This document shows positions 1 to 12,300 of a stretch of 64,000 bases of DNA, one piece after another. The translations under genes were made by a program, and so were the position numbers. The stretch's first letter is position 1, and the number at the start of each line of letters is the position of its first letter. This DNA is from Owenia fusiformis (lineage: Eukaryota; Annelida; Polychaeta; Sabellida; Oweniidae): positions 15,856,714-15,920,713 of the forward strand of contig CAIIXF020000007.1 in the NCBI GenBank assembly GCA_903813345.2, given 5' to 3'. The notes under the pieces are model-generated. The model was not told the DNA's origin. It worked only from the letters and a program-made list of their open reading frames with translations, and ran no database searches.

Positions 1-141
1 ATATCAATATTGATGGAGTCCAAAGTCATAATATAAAGCCTTCTGGCCCAAAAGTGAAAATTTGGGTGATAATCGGAGATATCAACCAATCAAATTGCAG
101 GACAGGACTTTAAATATGAATAATTAATGTTGTTTGCTTAC
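1..141 (-). other. Start of the intron after exon v31
   Basis: AT-rich sequence following the GTAAGC donor. No coding signal or element is recognised. The next exon lies outside the window. Confidence 0.7.
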
Positions 142-303
142 ATCTGAGCCTCCACTCGAGAGTTCATCACCAGCAGCAAATGTACAGTCAGAGTCTGTGA
201 AGTCATAAACTGGTTTGTCTGGCAGGTTACACAGACCAGTCAGTTCATTCATCTTAAACAGCAGTTCATCAACCTGATACTCTATCTCAGCCATTGTGAA
301 CTC
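142..303 (-). CDS. Exon v31: cytoplasmic tail with short coiled-coil start
   Basis: EFTMAEIEYQVDELLFKMNE, then LTGLCNLPDKP and a Ser/Gly-rich end. The spacing of I, V, L, M, L suggests a short coiled coil, the segment polycystins use to assemble with partners. The acceptor is TTGATAG and the donor GTAAGC. The chain continues past base 1, since there is no stop codon. Confidence 0.85.
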
Positions 304-3300
304 CTATCAAAACAGACAGCAGATTGTTAATATTATATTAAAGGAAGAGAAGAATGAATAAAACATAGCTCCAATGTGTGATGAATATTGATCGTCATTT
401 TTATCGGCTGTTAACCTCTTGAATCCCAGGCTCTAAAGTGGGTTGAAACCAGATAATTTTTCATTTTTGCCACCTTTTGACATTTTACTACAAATCTATA
501 CAACTTTAGATGCTCAGCTTAGTAAAATTTCTACACCTTTTAAAACAATTTTTGTGTAATTTGGATAAAAATTGTTCAAATAAGACCAATTTTAGTGAAC
601 ATTTTTGTGACAGATTTTCTCTTCGCCCTGGGTTTCAAGGTCATTTCTGAGGTGAGGATAAATCTTATCACTCCAGGTAGTCAAGAAGTTAATAGTTACT
701 AAAACTGTCAATATCTGCACGAATGACTAAAACAAAATGCTTGATGGTTTGTTTTAAATATCCCAAAAGTAATATATTTTTCCATTGGTTACAAAAATAG
801 ATTTTTTTATTTAGACATGATATCCTATGAATATCCAGTAACCATAGAATATAAAATTGAGTTCTTGTAAGGAATAGTGTACATACTGGTGGCAATGCAT
901 TCTCATCCTCATCCTCCCCATCAGAGTCATACTCATAGACACGCTGCATGCGGATGAGACTCTTCATCTTTTTCATGTAGAAGTTGAGTGTCTCAGTGAC
1001 TGACATTGAGAATGTCTCCTCCTGCTTGTAGTGCTTGAAGTGATATGACAGGCTGGCTACGATCTGTGAAGCAATATGCAATATTAATATGATAGAATAA
1101 TTGTTTAACATGGAAAATTCAAATACATGTCATTTTAACTTTTAATTAATATTTCATGCTCTCTTTTTATAATTATTTTTATCGTTTTGAAAGCTGATTA
1201 GAAATAAAAGGAATGAAATAAAAAGGCACTCTGATTAATTGATGCTTAACATATTTACATAGTAATGTTCAAAATGCAGTAGTACATAGAAACTTACATA
1301 ACTAGTCAACATGCCAAGGGCAAACATAAGGAAGCTGACAATAAACAATCTGGCACCAACATTGTAGAACCTCTCAATGTCCGCAAATGAGTAGATCCTG
1401 GTCATCAAACCAACCATGGCCTGGGCAGCAAACCCAGGATGTTGGAAGTCATAGGACGAAGCAGAGTACAGAGCAACACCAAGACTTGAGTAGGCACCCA
1501 CTAGTATCACAAACATGACCTGAAATTAAAAGAACAATTTGTCATTAAGCTATAAACTAATCAAATGAGATATCTTTCAGGTGTAAGGCCTATTTTTGCT
1601 AAGCTAAAAACAAATAGTTTTGTCCTTCAGTAAAATACTTTTGGCAATTTATTTTACACTTTCACCTAATCAAAATGAATACTTAAACTGAACTTAAACA
1701 TTGTATCATAAACTTTATGAGAGGTTAAGACTTACCAAGAATATGAAAAGCTCCATATAAGCCCTTCTGTAGACATTCCCAAACATTGCAAACCTCTTGC
1801 TGTAGCGTAGTAACTGTAAACCCTTAACCATCTCTATGAACAGAATGAGACCCACAAGGGCCTTAAGGATATCATCCCAGTAGGCGATATAGGCCATGTC
1901 CACATAATGTTCATGATAGGTGGCTCTCAACATCTCAACAGTCTCCGCGATCAAAACATAGCGATAGATGTAACATAGGATGTAGATGACTGAGATGAAC
2001 AGCATACAGACTTCTAGAATATTCCAAGGCTTCCGGAAGTACTTTGTGTGTCTTTTAATCACACCACAGATCTCATGACGCACTTTGAACAGGATGATTA
2101 TGACAAACAGCAGCTGGAAATAATTTTCATATCAATTTTAATCTATTCATACATACATTTAATCTTAGATAGATATTTTGATAACAGGTGTCACCAAAGG
2201 TCATGCTTTTCCTTATATATATATCGTATTTGTAGCATGTTGATGTAGTAAATTTAAGCTTTGAGTTGTTGAAGAATAGATTTAGCAACAGTTAGATAAT
2301 CTAACATTCATTGAGGTATTTTTGACTTATGCACAGTATATTATATTGCAAACTTGTACACTATTCACTTCTAATATCATTGGCCAATTTTTCATTTATA
2401 TAAGCTTAATATCATTTAACTGCAGTAAAATAAATTCAATGTTATTTTTCAATGGTTATACATTATAATTTACAAGGATGAAAGGAAAGCAACATTTCAG
2501 TTAATACAGTAAGGGATGATGATTCTCACCTCACATGCTAGGATGAAGTTGTCAAATGATGTGACGTAACGATACAGGTAGACAGAGTTAATATGAGCCA
2601 TTGAGGTAGCACCACCCATAGGAGGAGTTTCCAATACCAGATGGACACTTGTAAAAAGATTTGTCGGAGCATTGAAAAGTGTAAACTCAACGACAACAGC
2701 CCTTGTTTTCTTATCAATCCAGCTGTTATCAAAGAGACGTTGCAACTGTTTGAAGGCCTCCATTCGTGTTGGTTTTAAAACAACATTGTACCCACTGCCG
2801 TCATAGGTTCCATGTCGTCCCCAGATATCACTTCTTTCATTGTCAGAAGAGAACTGCCAGTTATCACCATAGGTGTCAGTTGACCTGTCATTGTAGAAGT
2901 AATGGGGTCTGCATGAATTAGTCTTGGAGAAAGGCTCAGGGATGTTACAGGCCATCTCTTGGACACGCAACTGGCGAATATTAACTGTTCCAATAATGGC
3001 TGCGGCACCATTCATAATATGACCACGTGGTGCTGTGTTGCCATTGTACCAACTTTCCCAATAGACTGAGTCCAGCAAGCTAGTCCTGGCCCAAGTCCAC
3101 CACTCAGCCTCCGTTGTAAGCTCACTGAAGCTAGGATGCCCCTCGTAGATGAAGGCATTCTTGACTGCTTTATTCAGCTTGAAGGTCATGTCATTGCACT
3201 TGCCGAATGCTATAAAGAAGAGCAACACAACCATACAGCCAAAACCTACACAATCTTTGATGATAGAGTACGCTTTCTTCTCCTTCAGGGTTTTCTTCCT

Positions 3301-6300
3301 GGCTTCAATCAGTTGTTTCTCCTGAGGTGGTCTTGCAAATCTCAGATACCTAGATCTCTGTCTTGCAGCTATACCTCTTGCTAGTTCATCTTCCTCATAG
3401 TTCTGATCATATTGGACCTTATTGCGGCGTTCCCTCTCTGCCATCTCTAGGCGCTCCTCTAGGTAGCCATCGTTGTAATGGTTGAACACTGAGTAGTTGT
3501 TCCTGTAGCGCAAACCAGTGTAGACAGCAGCTAAGATGATCAATAGAGGATGTGAGATGAATATGCACTGCACAACACTGAAGTAGAGCGACTGGAGCCA
3601 CATGATGCTCTTGGTACGACCAAACTTACAGCCATAAAGGATGGTGACGGTAGCACATGCCACACAGATCATAAAACACAAGCACCAGGCCACATAGCGA
3701 CACCAGAATGGCAGAAATATCTGGCAGCCTACACGGTCAGTTGAATTCTTCACTGGGCTCTCAGCAATAGTTCCGCTATTACTAGTAAACAGTTTCTTCA
3801 GTTTATGAGTACACACGTTCTTCTTCACCAGCTGTTGTGTGCTGTTATGTGTGTTATCTTCAAAGCCACTAGATGTCTGATCAGCTTCTTCCAGTTTAGG
3901 ATGGATATCACTCCGTTGTGGTTTCACACTCTCTGAGCTTGACATGGCAGAGTTCTGGTAGCGTTTGGCCCATTGTTTTTGTGCCCATTCTTGCAGGTTT
4001 TGTAAGTTCATCAATGATTGGTCCAGAATGGAGTAGGTCATAATAGGCTCAACGTGCGACTGGATATCAGATTCAGAATGCTGGTCATCAGGTTTACCAC
4101 TTTTGTAATCTTTCTCAGAGTTCTTCTTCGCAGATCTTCTCATCTATCAAGAGATACAGAAACATACAGTTCCATTTCATTAAGATATGAATCACTGAAA
4201 TTCTGATGATCCCTTTCAATATTCTTTGACATCAATGAATAAATCATATAAGAACAGATCGGAGAGATATCTATTATCTAGCACAATGAGTTGAAGTAAA
4301 ATGCCATTGAATTTATAACTATACATTTCAGAGATATGATTAAAATGCCTCTTACGGAACTGAAACTAATTATTTTATTCTCAGTACAACAAGGAGTTGA
4401 GCAAGAGATCCCATAGTGTAGTTTTTCTAAAATTGGATAGATTTTATCTACAGACAAGACTGTATAAATCCTATGTGTTCATGGGTAAACTCTAATTATC
4501 CAATATTTGAAAAACCCAACACGGCACTCCAATCAACTTTGCTAAATCGATCAACGAAGATTTGATTAAACGTGGCTTGATGAATATTAATAACGTGAGG
4601 CATTTCACTCTGTACTATACTCACCCTGCTACGACGGAACATGAGGACAATGAGGCCATATACAGGCAAGATGATGAGACTGGTGATGATGCCGACCACA
4701 ACAGCCCTCCATGACACATCAAGTAGGCCAAACTCCCCCCTGTAAACATCTTCCTGTTGCTTGTACCACATGGCATTCAGTACAATGTATGACATCAGCA
4801 GTGTCAGGCAACATGTCAGACGCTCAGTGCGCTTAAAGCGACAAGGTGACGGACGAGTGAATAGAGATGTCCAAAGGTGGAAATCGGCAAAATATTGAGT
4901 TCCCTTACTCCAGAAAATCTAAAAAATCAAAAATGCATCTTATAATTCACTGGCTTACCAAGTGTTCATTCTCATAGTGAATGACAGGTACAATTTGAAA
5001 GTATTAGAAAAGCTATGGTAAATCCAAACTGGAAAATGTTTTCTAAAAAGTTAAGCAATATTTCACATGCAGCCCTTTATTGTGACAAGTACGTAACTAT
5101 GTATGGTATACAAAACAAGCCCTATCATGAAGTTAACATTGATCAAACACATGGTAAACTAAACTACCTTCTGAAAGCTGAGAGTTCCTTCCATGACCAT
5201 GACTTCTCTCTCTACTTTGCCATCATCCTCCTCAACAGCGAACCACTTCTCACACTGGAAGTAGTAGATGTTGCCAGACTTGCAGTCCTTCACGCAGACC
5301 CTGCTCAGGTACCAGCTAGGGGATACACCGGTGTTATTGTGCCAGATCTGTACTTTCCATATTCGTCCAATACTCTCGTTAAGGCTGGAAGAAACACATC
5401 ATATAAAAGGGGTCTTATTGAGATAAGGTGTAAGGGCATAAGAAATTCCAAGATGTAAGGCTATAAAAATGAAATATTTGGTGACCCTCAAAATGTGTCT
5501 CTGAAATAGGGGCTACACCCATTACATTGTTTCCTCCGAAATGTAAATGGACTGTTCATTATGAATATGATTAAAAATAAACCACCTATCATGTTGCTTT
5601 ATCGTAGGTGAGGATAGTTTTTTTTAACTAAACATAGTAAAATATAATAACATTGCTAATAAGGTAATTAATTCTAAGAAGCACAAGATTCTTCTAACCT
5701 CATAATAAATGTATCCCTGGAATTCCGTTCAAACAAGCTCTGTCCCTGGTCGCTCACCAATTCCCGCGTCTCAGACATTCCTTCCTCCCCATGTAGGACA
5801 AGACTGACCTTAGCAGTCGTGCCAGCTGCACGGCGAAATCCTGTTTCAAACGTGATCTCATAACGCTGAGTATGCTGCGAATCATTGTCAACAAGGAAGA
5901 CAATATTTCCCTTCTTTTCATCGTGTTTGTCTGCACGCCAGCATATATACAACAGGATGATATACACGATGCTGATACAGATGATCAGGGAAAACATGAC
6001 AGGATTGTCAGATATACTGAAACACATAAAATATTGATATTTATTTTAATTGTAACAATCTAAAAGCTCTTAAGAAATAAAATCGCAGAATGAGTAATCT
6101 TAATAAAAAAGAAAATTGATGTTCATTTCAGAGTTGTTCATGTGTTCATACATACCTAAAGAAATCCTCCACATTGCGGTGACCCAATGTGTTTGGCACA
6201 AGAGAGAAGTGTGCTCCAAATGATGTCAGATGGTTACAACTGCATTTCGTATGGAAGTAAGTTGATGTTGAATGTATGGTACACCCATCTGTCGACCATT

Positions 6301-9300
6301 TAGTTTTCCCATCATCCCAAAACATACAGTTTCCAAGCCAGAACTTGAGGGAGTAAGTACGTTTGTGAACTTCTCCCGGCCTCTTTTGACCAGAATTGTA
6401 ACTAGAGTCCACAACAGCCAAGTAATATGTGCCTGTCTCAGGGAGGGAGTTAGATGGCAGGAACAGCTCTAGTTTGTCATCCAGTCTACTGAAGTCGTAT
6501 CTCATCATATATGAGGTTGGTGTGGGCTCTTTATTATAACTGCAATAACATGTCAATTCTTGTTTTGAAATAATACTGGATGAGCCTTAAAATAACAGCT
6601 GTATTATCTTTTTTTAATAAAATTTCCTTCTATTATGATTTTTGCACAATTCAAATACAGAATCAGAATGTGTATATGAGTAAAGTGTGATAAGATATAA
6701 TCCTATTGTTTTATATTATTGCCCATAATAGTTGTATATTGTAGCCTATCATCACATAATGTAGTCTATCGTTCTGTAGATATGTAGTCAACCAACACAC
6801 CTGAAACTTTGCTCACCTATCAATATCAAGGTTGAGCCAAATTCCAGGCTGGCTGGGCAACATGCTTACTCCTTATTTCAGCTAGAGGCCGGTGTTTAGC
6901 CTCAGATTAGTCAACACCTTGCTTTGAGATTGTTATATGAGCTAAGAGGGACAAAACTTCATAACTTGAAACAACCATTTATGCTATTATAAGTCTCACC
7001 TTATGAGGATACTGATGGGGAAAGTTCTCCCTACTTTCACTTCATTCAACTCTATGAGCACATGGATAGACTTTGATGTGTTCATGTCCGTCACGTAGAA
7101 CTGGTGGAGGTTCATTGTGTCCCGCTGTAGTGTATAGTTGGACAATTGCTCTACCTGAAATACATGTACAATCAAGTTTATAGATTTTCAATTTTTTTTG
7201 AAATATCATCGCTCGTTACTGCTTGTCTGTTCATAATTCTATGTTTTCAACTGTGAGTTGTTATTTTGACGATCCATAACCCATATGCATGGTGACAAAT
7301 CTCATAACATTGCCATTGTAGTTGTCATTGGCCTGACTTATTTGTTCTGTCTAACTGTGATTCACGATGTAACCAACCCACCTGAAACTTTGCTCACCCA
7401 CTATGTTCAAGGGTTAAGCCAAATCTCAGGCCGGAGGGGTGCACCAATGCTCACTTTTCCTGACTGGCAGACACTGCCATTGTATCTTCTGTTTTAAGTA
7501 CATGTACTCCTACATATTTTTTTCTGTATTACGTAAGCTGGCTTTGATTAATGTTTAAATTAAACAATTGTGTTTATTATGTTAATAGATCATTCTGACA
7601 TTAGAGATATCAGACACTGACAATCGATTTTTACTTTTTCGATTCATAAGTTCATACAACGTATGTAAATAAATTCATGGTTTCATATTTCAAAGTTTCG
7701 TAACGAAACTTGAGCTTGACATGCTAATTGGGTGTATGAACGCTACTATAAAAGTAATTAGTGAAATATACAGGTGACAATTATAAACTACTGTATAATA
7801 AACCATATACATAAACTATGCATTTGGGATTTATTTTATAATTACATATATATACCAGGTCGTTCAATAAGTTCACAGAAATCTTGTACAATCATGACCT
7901 TTGCTTACCTGGTGATATGTTCTGGGTATCATCAGTCCTATTTCATCTTGTTTTGGGAGATCTTTGACATTGATCTCTGCTCCCTCACAGTCATAGATGT
8001 TCAACGCAGCTACCTGACTCTGTATTGGCTCAAAACCCATATCATGGTAAATATATGGGTTGCGTTTAAATGAGGTCATGTGAGTTTGGAAGCAGTTTTC
8101 TTTCTTTGCCTTGGTCAGATTATGAGAAGTGATGATAGCATCTAGGGTAGGTGGTATGAAGAACTGGGCACCTTCATGTGAAGTGAGGTTCTGCGTGAAT
8201 GAACTCTTATGACGATGAGCATAGATTGACAGGTGCTTGGTCGATGCCTCTATAGGCCCCTCCCCCATTACCTGGTTGTGAATTTCATTCTGAAACACAC
8301 ACATACAAGATACTTTAAGAGTCACTCTTTTTCTAACTCATTAAAAATGTTAGAATTAAACTATTGATCATTATTTTCCAATAAAATCAGTCAGTCCAGT
8401 TTGAAGCAAACTGGCTCCGATCCTCTGGCCTGACTTAAACAATGCACTGGGTACATGGTTGATCTAACATCTAGAAAATACATGTGTATGTACATATAAT
8501 TGTAAGATTCACATACCTTTACTATTCTATTCATGACATCAACTGATTTAGTAACCACTGATTTAGCCATATTGTGTTGGAACTCTGTCTCTTCCATGAG
8601 GATTGATGCGCCAATGATGTTGGAGATGGCATCTATACCAAGTTTGAAGACATCTGATGAAACAGACTTCTGAGTTGAGTTTGACAACCTCTCTGACTCT
8701 GTAACAGCCTTGTCCAGGATAGACGTAGACACATACTGGGCTTTCTGGGTCAGCTGAAGAAATAAATTAAGTTTTTTAGCCCCTTTCTTATCATACAAAT
8801 CATGCCCATGGTAATTAGGGCTAAACTACAACCCATTGGAATGTCTGGGAGACGAGCACTCAATTAATTCACTTGGACCATTGGTCTAATTAGCAACCAT
8901 CTTTCTCAGGATTTTATACTGAATTACATCATATTTGTTGTGAAACTCATTTTTGAACTTGTGAATCAATTAAACATAAGGTAAATCATGAAATGTCATC
9001 CACTGCAAACAAACATATGCGTTTTATTGATTAATCAATGGGTCTTTCATGTAACATTAAAGTGCAATCTACAATAGCTAATGTATTTTGTATTTGCCAT
9101 TTAGACTAATAATAGCACTCTGGAATATACTAGACATTTCACAATCTACTTCCATTGAGAACCTCTATTGTATTACCTCACATATTTTACACACAAAAAT
9201 AGATTGTATAAAAAATTTATAATGATTTATTTAGTATCTGTGTAATGTTAAAAAGCAGGTAGGCAATTTCTATTAACGATATTGAGAATAGCACGTAGAT

Positions 9301-12300
9301 TTCAATGAGTCTGTGAAGATCTAAAGTTTTATGAATGTTATTCTAACTGACAGTCTTCCGTTGTTTTCAATTTAATGAAAATAAATTGTATCTCACATTA
9401 CATGATTATTATATTGACTTTAGCACGTGATGTATTCCTAAACCTTCTCTTCTGCTACTTTGAGATATTTTCTGTTTGACTAATCATGAATAAGGACTGA
9501 TTAAATTGCACAGGGAATTGTTGTAAATTACATTTATGAGCATCTATCACATTTCATGTCATTTCAAGACGAACATAACTTTGCCATTTCCAAGCATTCA
9601 GGCTGAATAAGTTGTATTTTCTCAATATAATGTTTCACCATTAAGAATGATCATTATTCCACATTCAAGAGATGAATCATTGTTTATCAGCAGTGTTCAC
9701 ATTGCGAGCCCTCCCATTAATTTCACAGCTGGCAAGCAAAGTAAACGTTTGAAATACTGAAGTAGCAAAATTATGGATATTGTCAGCAAATACAAAACAA
9801 TGGTACAGAACTGATTATGGGATTTAATTTCATATATATAAAATCATTATTCCCCAAAACACCTAAAATTTACATATGAAGTCTCTAGACAACAAGTAAA
9901 ATCACCAATTCACCCTGTAATACATAATGTTGTTTGTGAATGTTGAACAGATGAAGATGCAGTAAAACAAAATGCCTGTGAGGCCAGTAAATCTTCAATC
10001 ATGAGGTGACTTAGATTAATTACATGAGCTACTACACCTAAAAGTTGTTTTTCACACAGGCTGTAAAATTACATACAGGTGAATTCAGGTTCATTTATCA
10101 CAAATTACTAACTCACTGAAATGAAATACTAGGCGGTTGCTATGTTTACTTCAAAATATCTTGAACATTAGACAATCAATCCACTGGGATGAAGCTAGCT
10201 TAGGTATTTTTTAGTTTCGTATTTCTCACGAAAACTTTTATTGTATTGTTTCTCATGGAAAATTTTATTGTGGTTTAATAGCAAGTTTAATTCTTGGTTG
10301 AGACAAATAGTATCAACACAATGGTTCTATCATTTGAGAACTATGTTAAAATGATCCATCAAAAAACATTACAACGAGAAAGACCGAACAACATATCACG
10401 ATTTCAAATATATATTTTCATTCCAACGCTTCACCCAGAAAGTATGGAGTGATTTAAAATCTGGCATGAACATTGAGTCTATGAAACATCCTGGCTTGAA
10501 ACACTAGCAGAGATTGAGATAGACATGCTTTGTAAATACATGTATAACTGCAGGCCCACCCACCAGACAGGTGTCTGCTGTCATTCTATGAATGCAATGT
10601 TTACCTTTTGAAAAAGTCTGAATCAAAACTGATAGTACATTAAAGAAAGGAATTTCAAGGCATTTCTTAAAAATACCAATATTTTTCATTCAATATGAAT
10701 AACAAAAACTGTACATTATGGATACTGTGACCTCAAAGTCTAAGCAAATAAATTATATTCTGAATTACATTACCATAAAAAATTAGTTTCTGTCATCTCA
10801 ACATGCCCAAGTCTATGCATTAAAATTACACGCTCCATCATATTGAAAAATTTATGACCACCACAATCAATTTTGATTCCCCTTACTTTTTTCTTCAATT
10901 ACATTTTTAATAAGTTAACCTAGCAGAAAGTACACATCAAGTCAATGGTGATAGTCTACATAAAAGCATTGAATATAGAAAATCTAAAAAAAGATCCACA
11001 CTTGATTTCAATGTACAAACTGTACATCATAGATGCTGTACTTGAATAGATTAAGTGAACATATTAAAACTAATGATGAAAAGAAATGAAAATTCTACAA
11101 ACCTCTTCTGGCTTTTGCGTGCTCCATTTCAACACTGACAGGCTCTGTACCACTTCGTACTGAAAGCACACAATAATATACAACATAAATTAAATGCTCA
11201 TATTGGTAATATGCACTCTCAAAATGCCAACAATAATCTAATCTCAAGTCTGCCATCTGTCATACTACAATCCCAATTGTTTCATCTATTAATAATCCAA
11301 TGTAATTAATCTAATGTAATATTGTATTACAATCACAATGGTAATTCATTGATTGATCCATTAAGTAAACATCCACTGACCAAACAGGACAACTTTATAC
11401 ATGTCCATTATAGCCCCTAATAAAAATCCATGATTAGCATTACATCAAACCTTTGTTTGCCCCCCCCCCCCTACATTCTAAACACATGTCTGATTACCAA
11501 CATTGCCCAGAGGAATCAATAACTGTGGAGTGAATCAGAGATGATGTAAGACTTGTACATGTGATTGTGGTGTGCTTGTGACAATGTTATGTTTCTCAGT
11601 TTTTTTCTAGTTGAAATCAGGAGATGTGATGAGTATCGGAATGGAATATGATGACTGTGAATGATTGTACATGTAATGTATGTGATGATAAATGTTGATG
11701 TGATAATGTTATGATAAATGTTGATGTGATAATGTTATGTTTTTCATATCATCATATGATGATAGATCACATTGTCCATAAAGTGACAGAACAATCTGAT
11801 GTATAAGACCTGTCTAACCCTTCAGAACACCTGGCTTTATATTTTCTCATCAATCAAAATGTCTTCAGGTTCTAAGAAATTTTCAGTTAATGGAGGAGGT
11901 AAACAACTCCCATGATGCACAGTGAACTAAAGCATTTGGGAGATAAAGAGCTCCATACCAGTGGTCTACTGGATATTCTCATATGTAATTTAGCACCCAA
12001 AGCCACAGAATGAATAACATTATTATTTTAATGGGAGAATCAGTGAAACATGAGGCAAACACCTTTACATAAGTACAAAATTGTTGGCTCCATCATAGTG
12101 ATCTGAAATTGAACACATCTTCAGTTCTAATGGTGAAGAGAGTTATAAATAGCAATCAAATCAGCAGGTACAAGCATAAGAAGCTTATCCCCAATCCCTC
12201 TTGGTAAATGTCTATGATATATATGCAGAGTGTATGCATTATCCAAAAACCACTTAAGACATCTGTCTGTTCCCACCTGCCATTTAACTACAGTACTAAT

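Larger units (their letters stand above)
304..8516 (-). other. Short introns of the C-terminal half
   Basis: Introns lie at 304-886, 1064-1297, 1520-1735, 2114-2529, 4144-4624, 4919-5167, 5385-5698, 6017-6155, 6540-6999, 7155-7908 and 8290-8516. All are 0.1-0.8 kb and AT-rich with GT-AG ends. Apart from the 90-bp repeat pair around exon v22 and a transposon-end-like CCAGGTCGTTCAATAAGT near 7856, I see nothing in them. Confidence 0.8.

Noticed and set aside
4143-4143. ATG at the edge of exon v27 as a gene start
   Set aside because: It directly follows a TTGATAG acceptor, and exon v26 (PLAT end, TM2, TM3) joins it in phase 0. It is an internal Met.
5015-5458. 147-codon plus-strand ORF
   Set aside because: It is the antisense shadow of the PLAT exon v25.
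11461-11472. Poly-C run as a regulatory or G-quadruplex site
   Set aside because: A plain homopolymer without the spaced G-runs on the other strand. No functional context.
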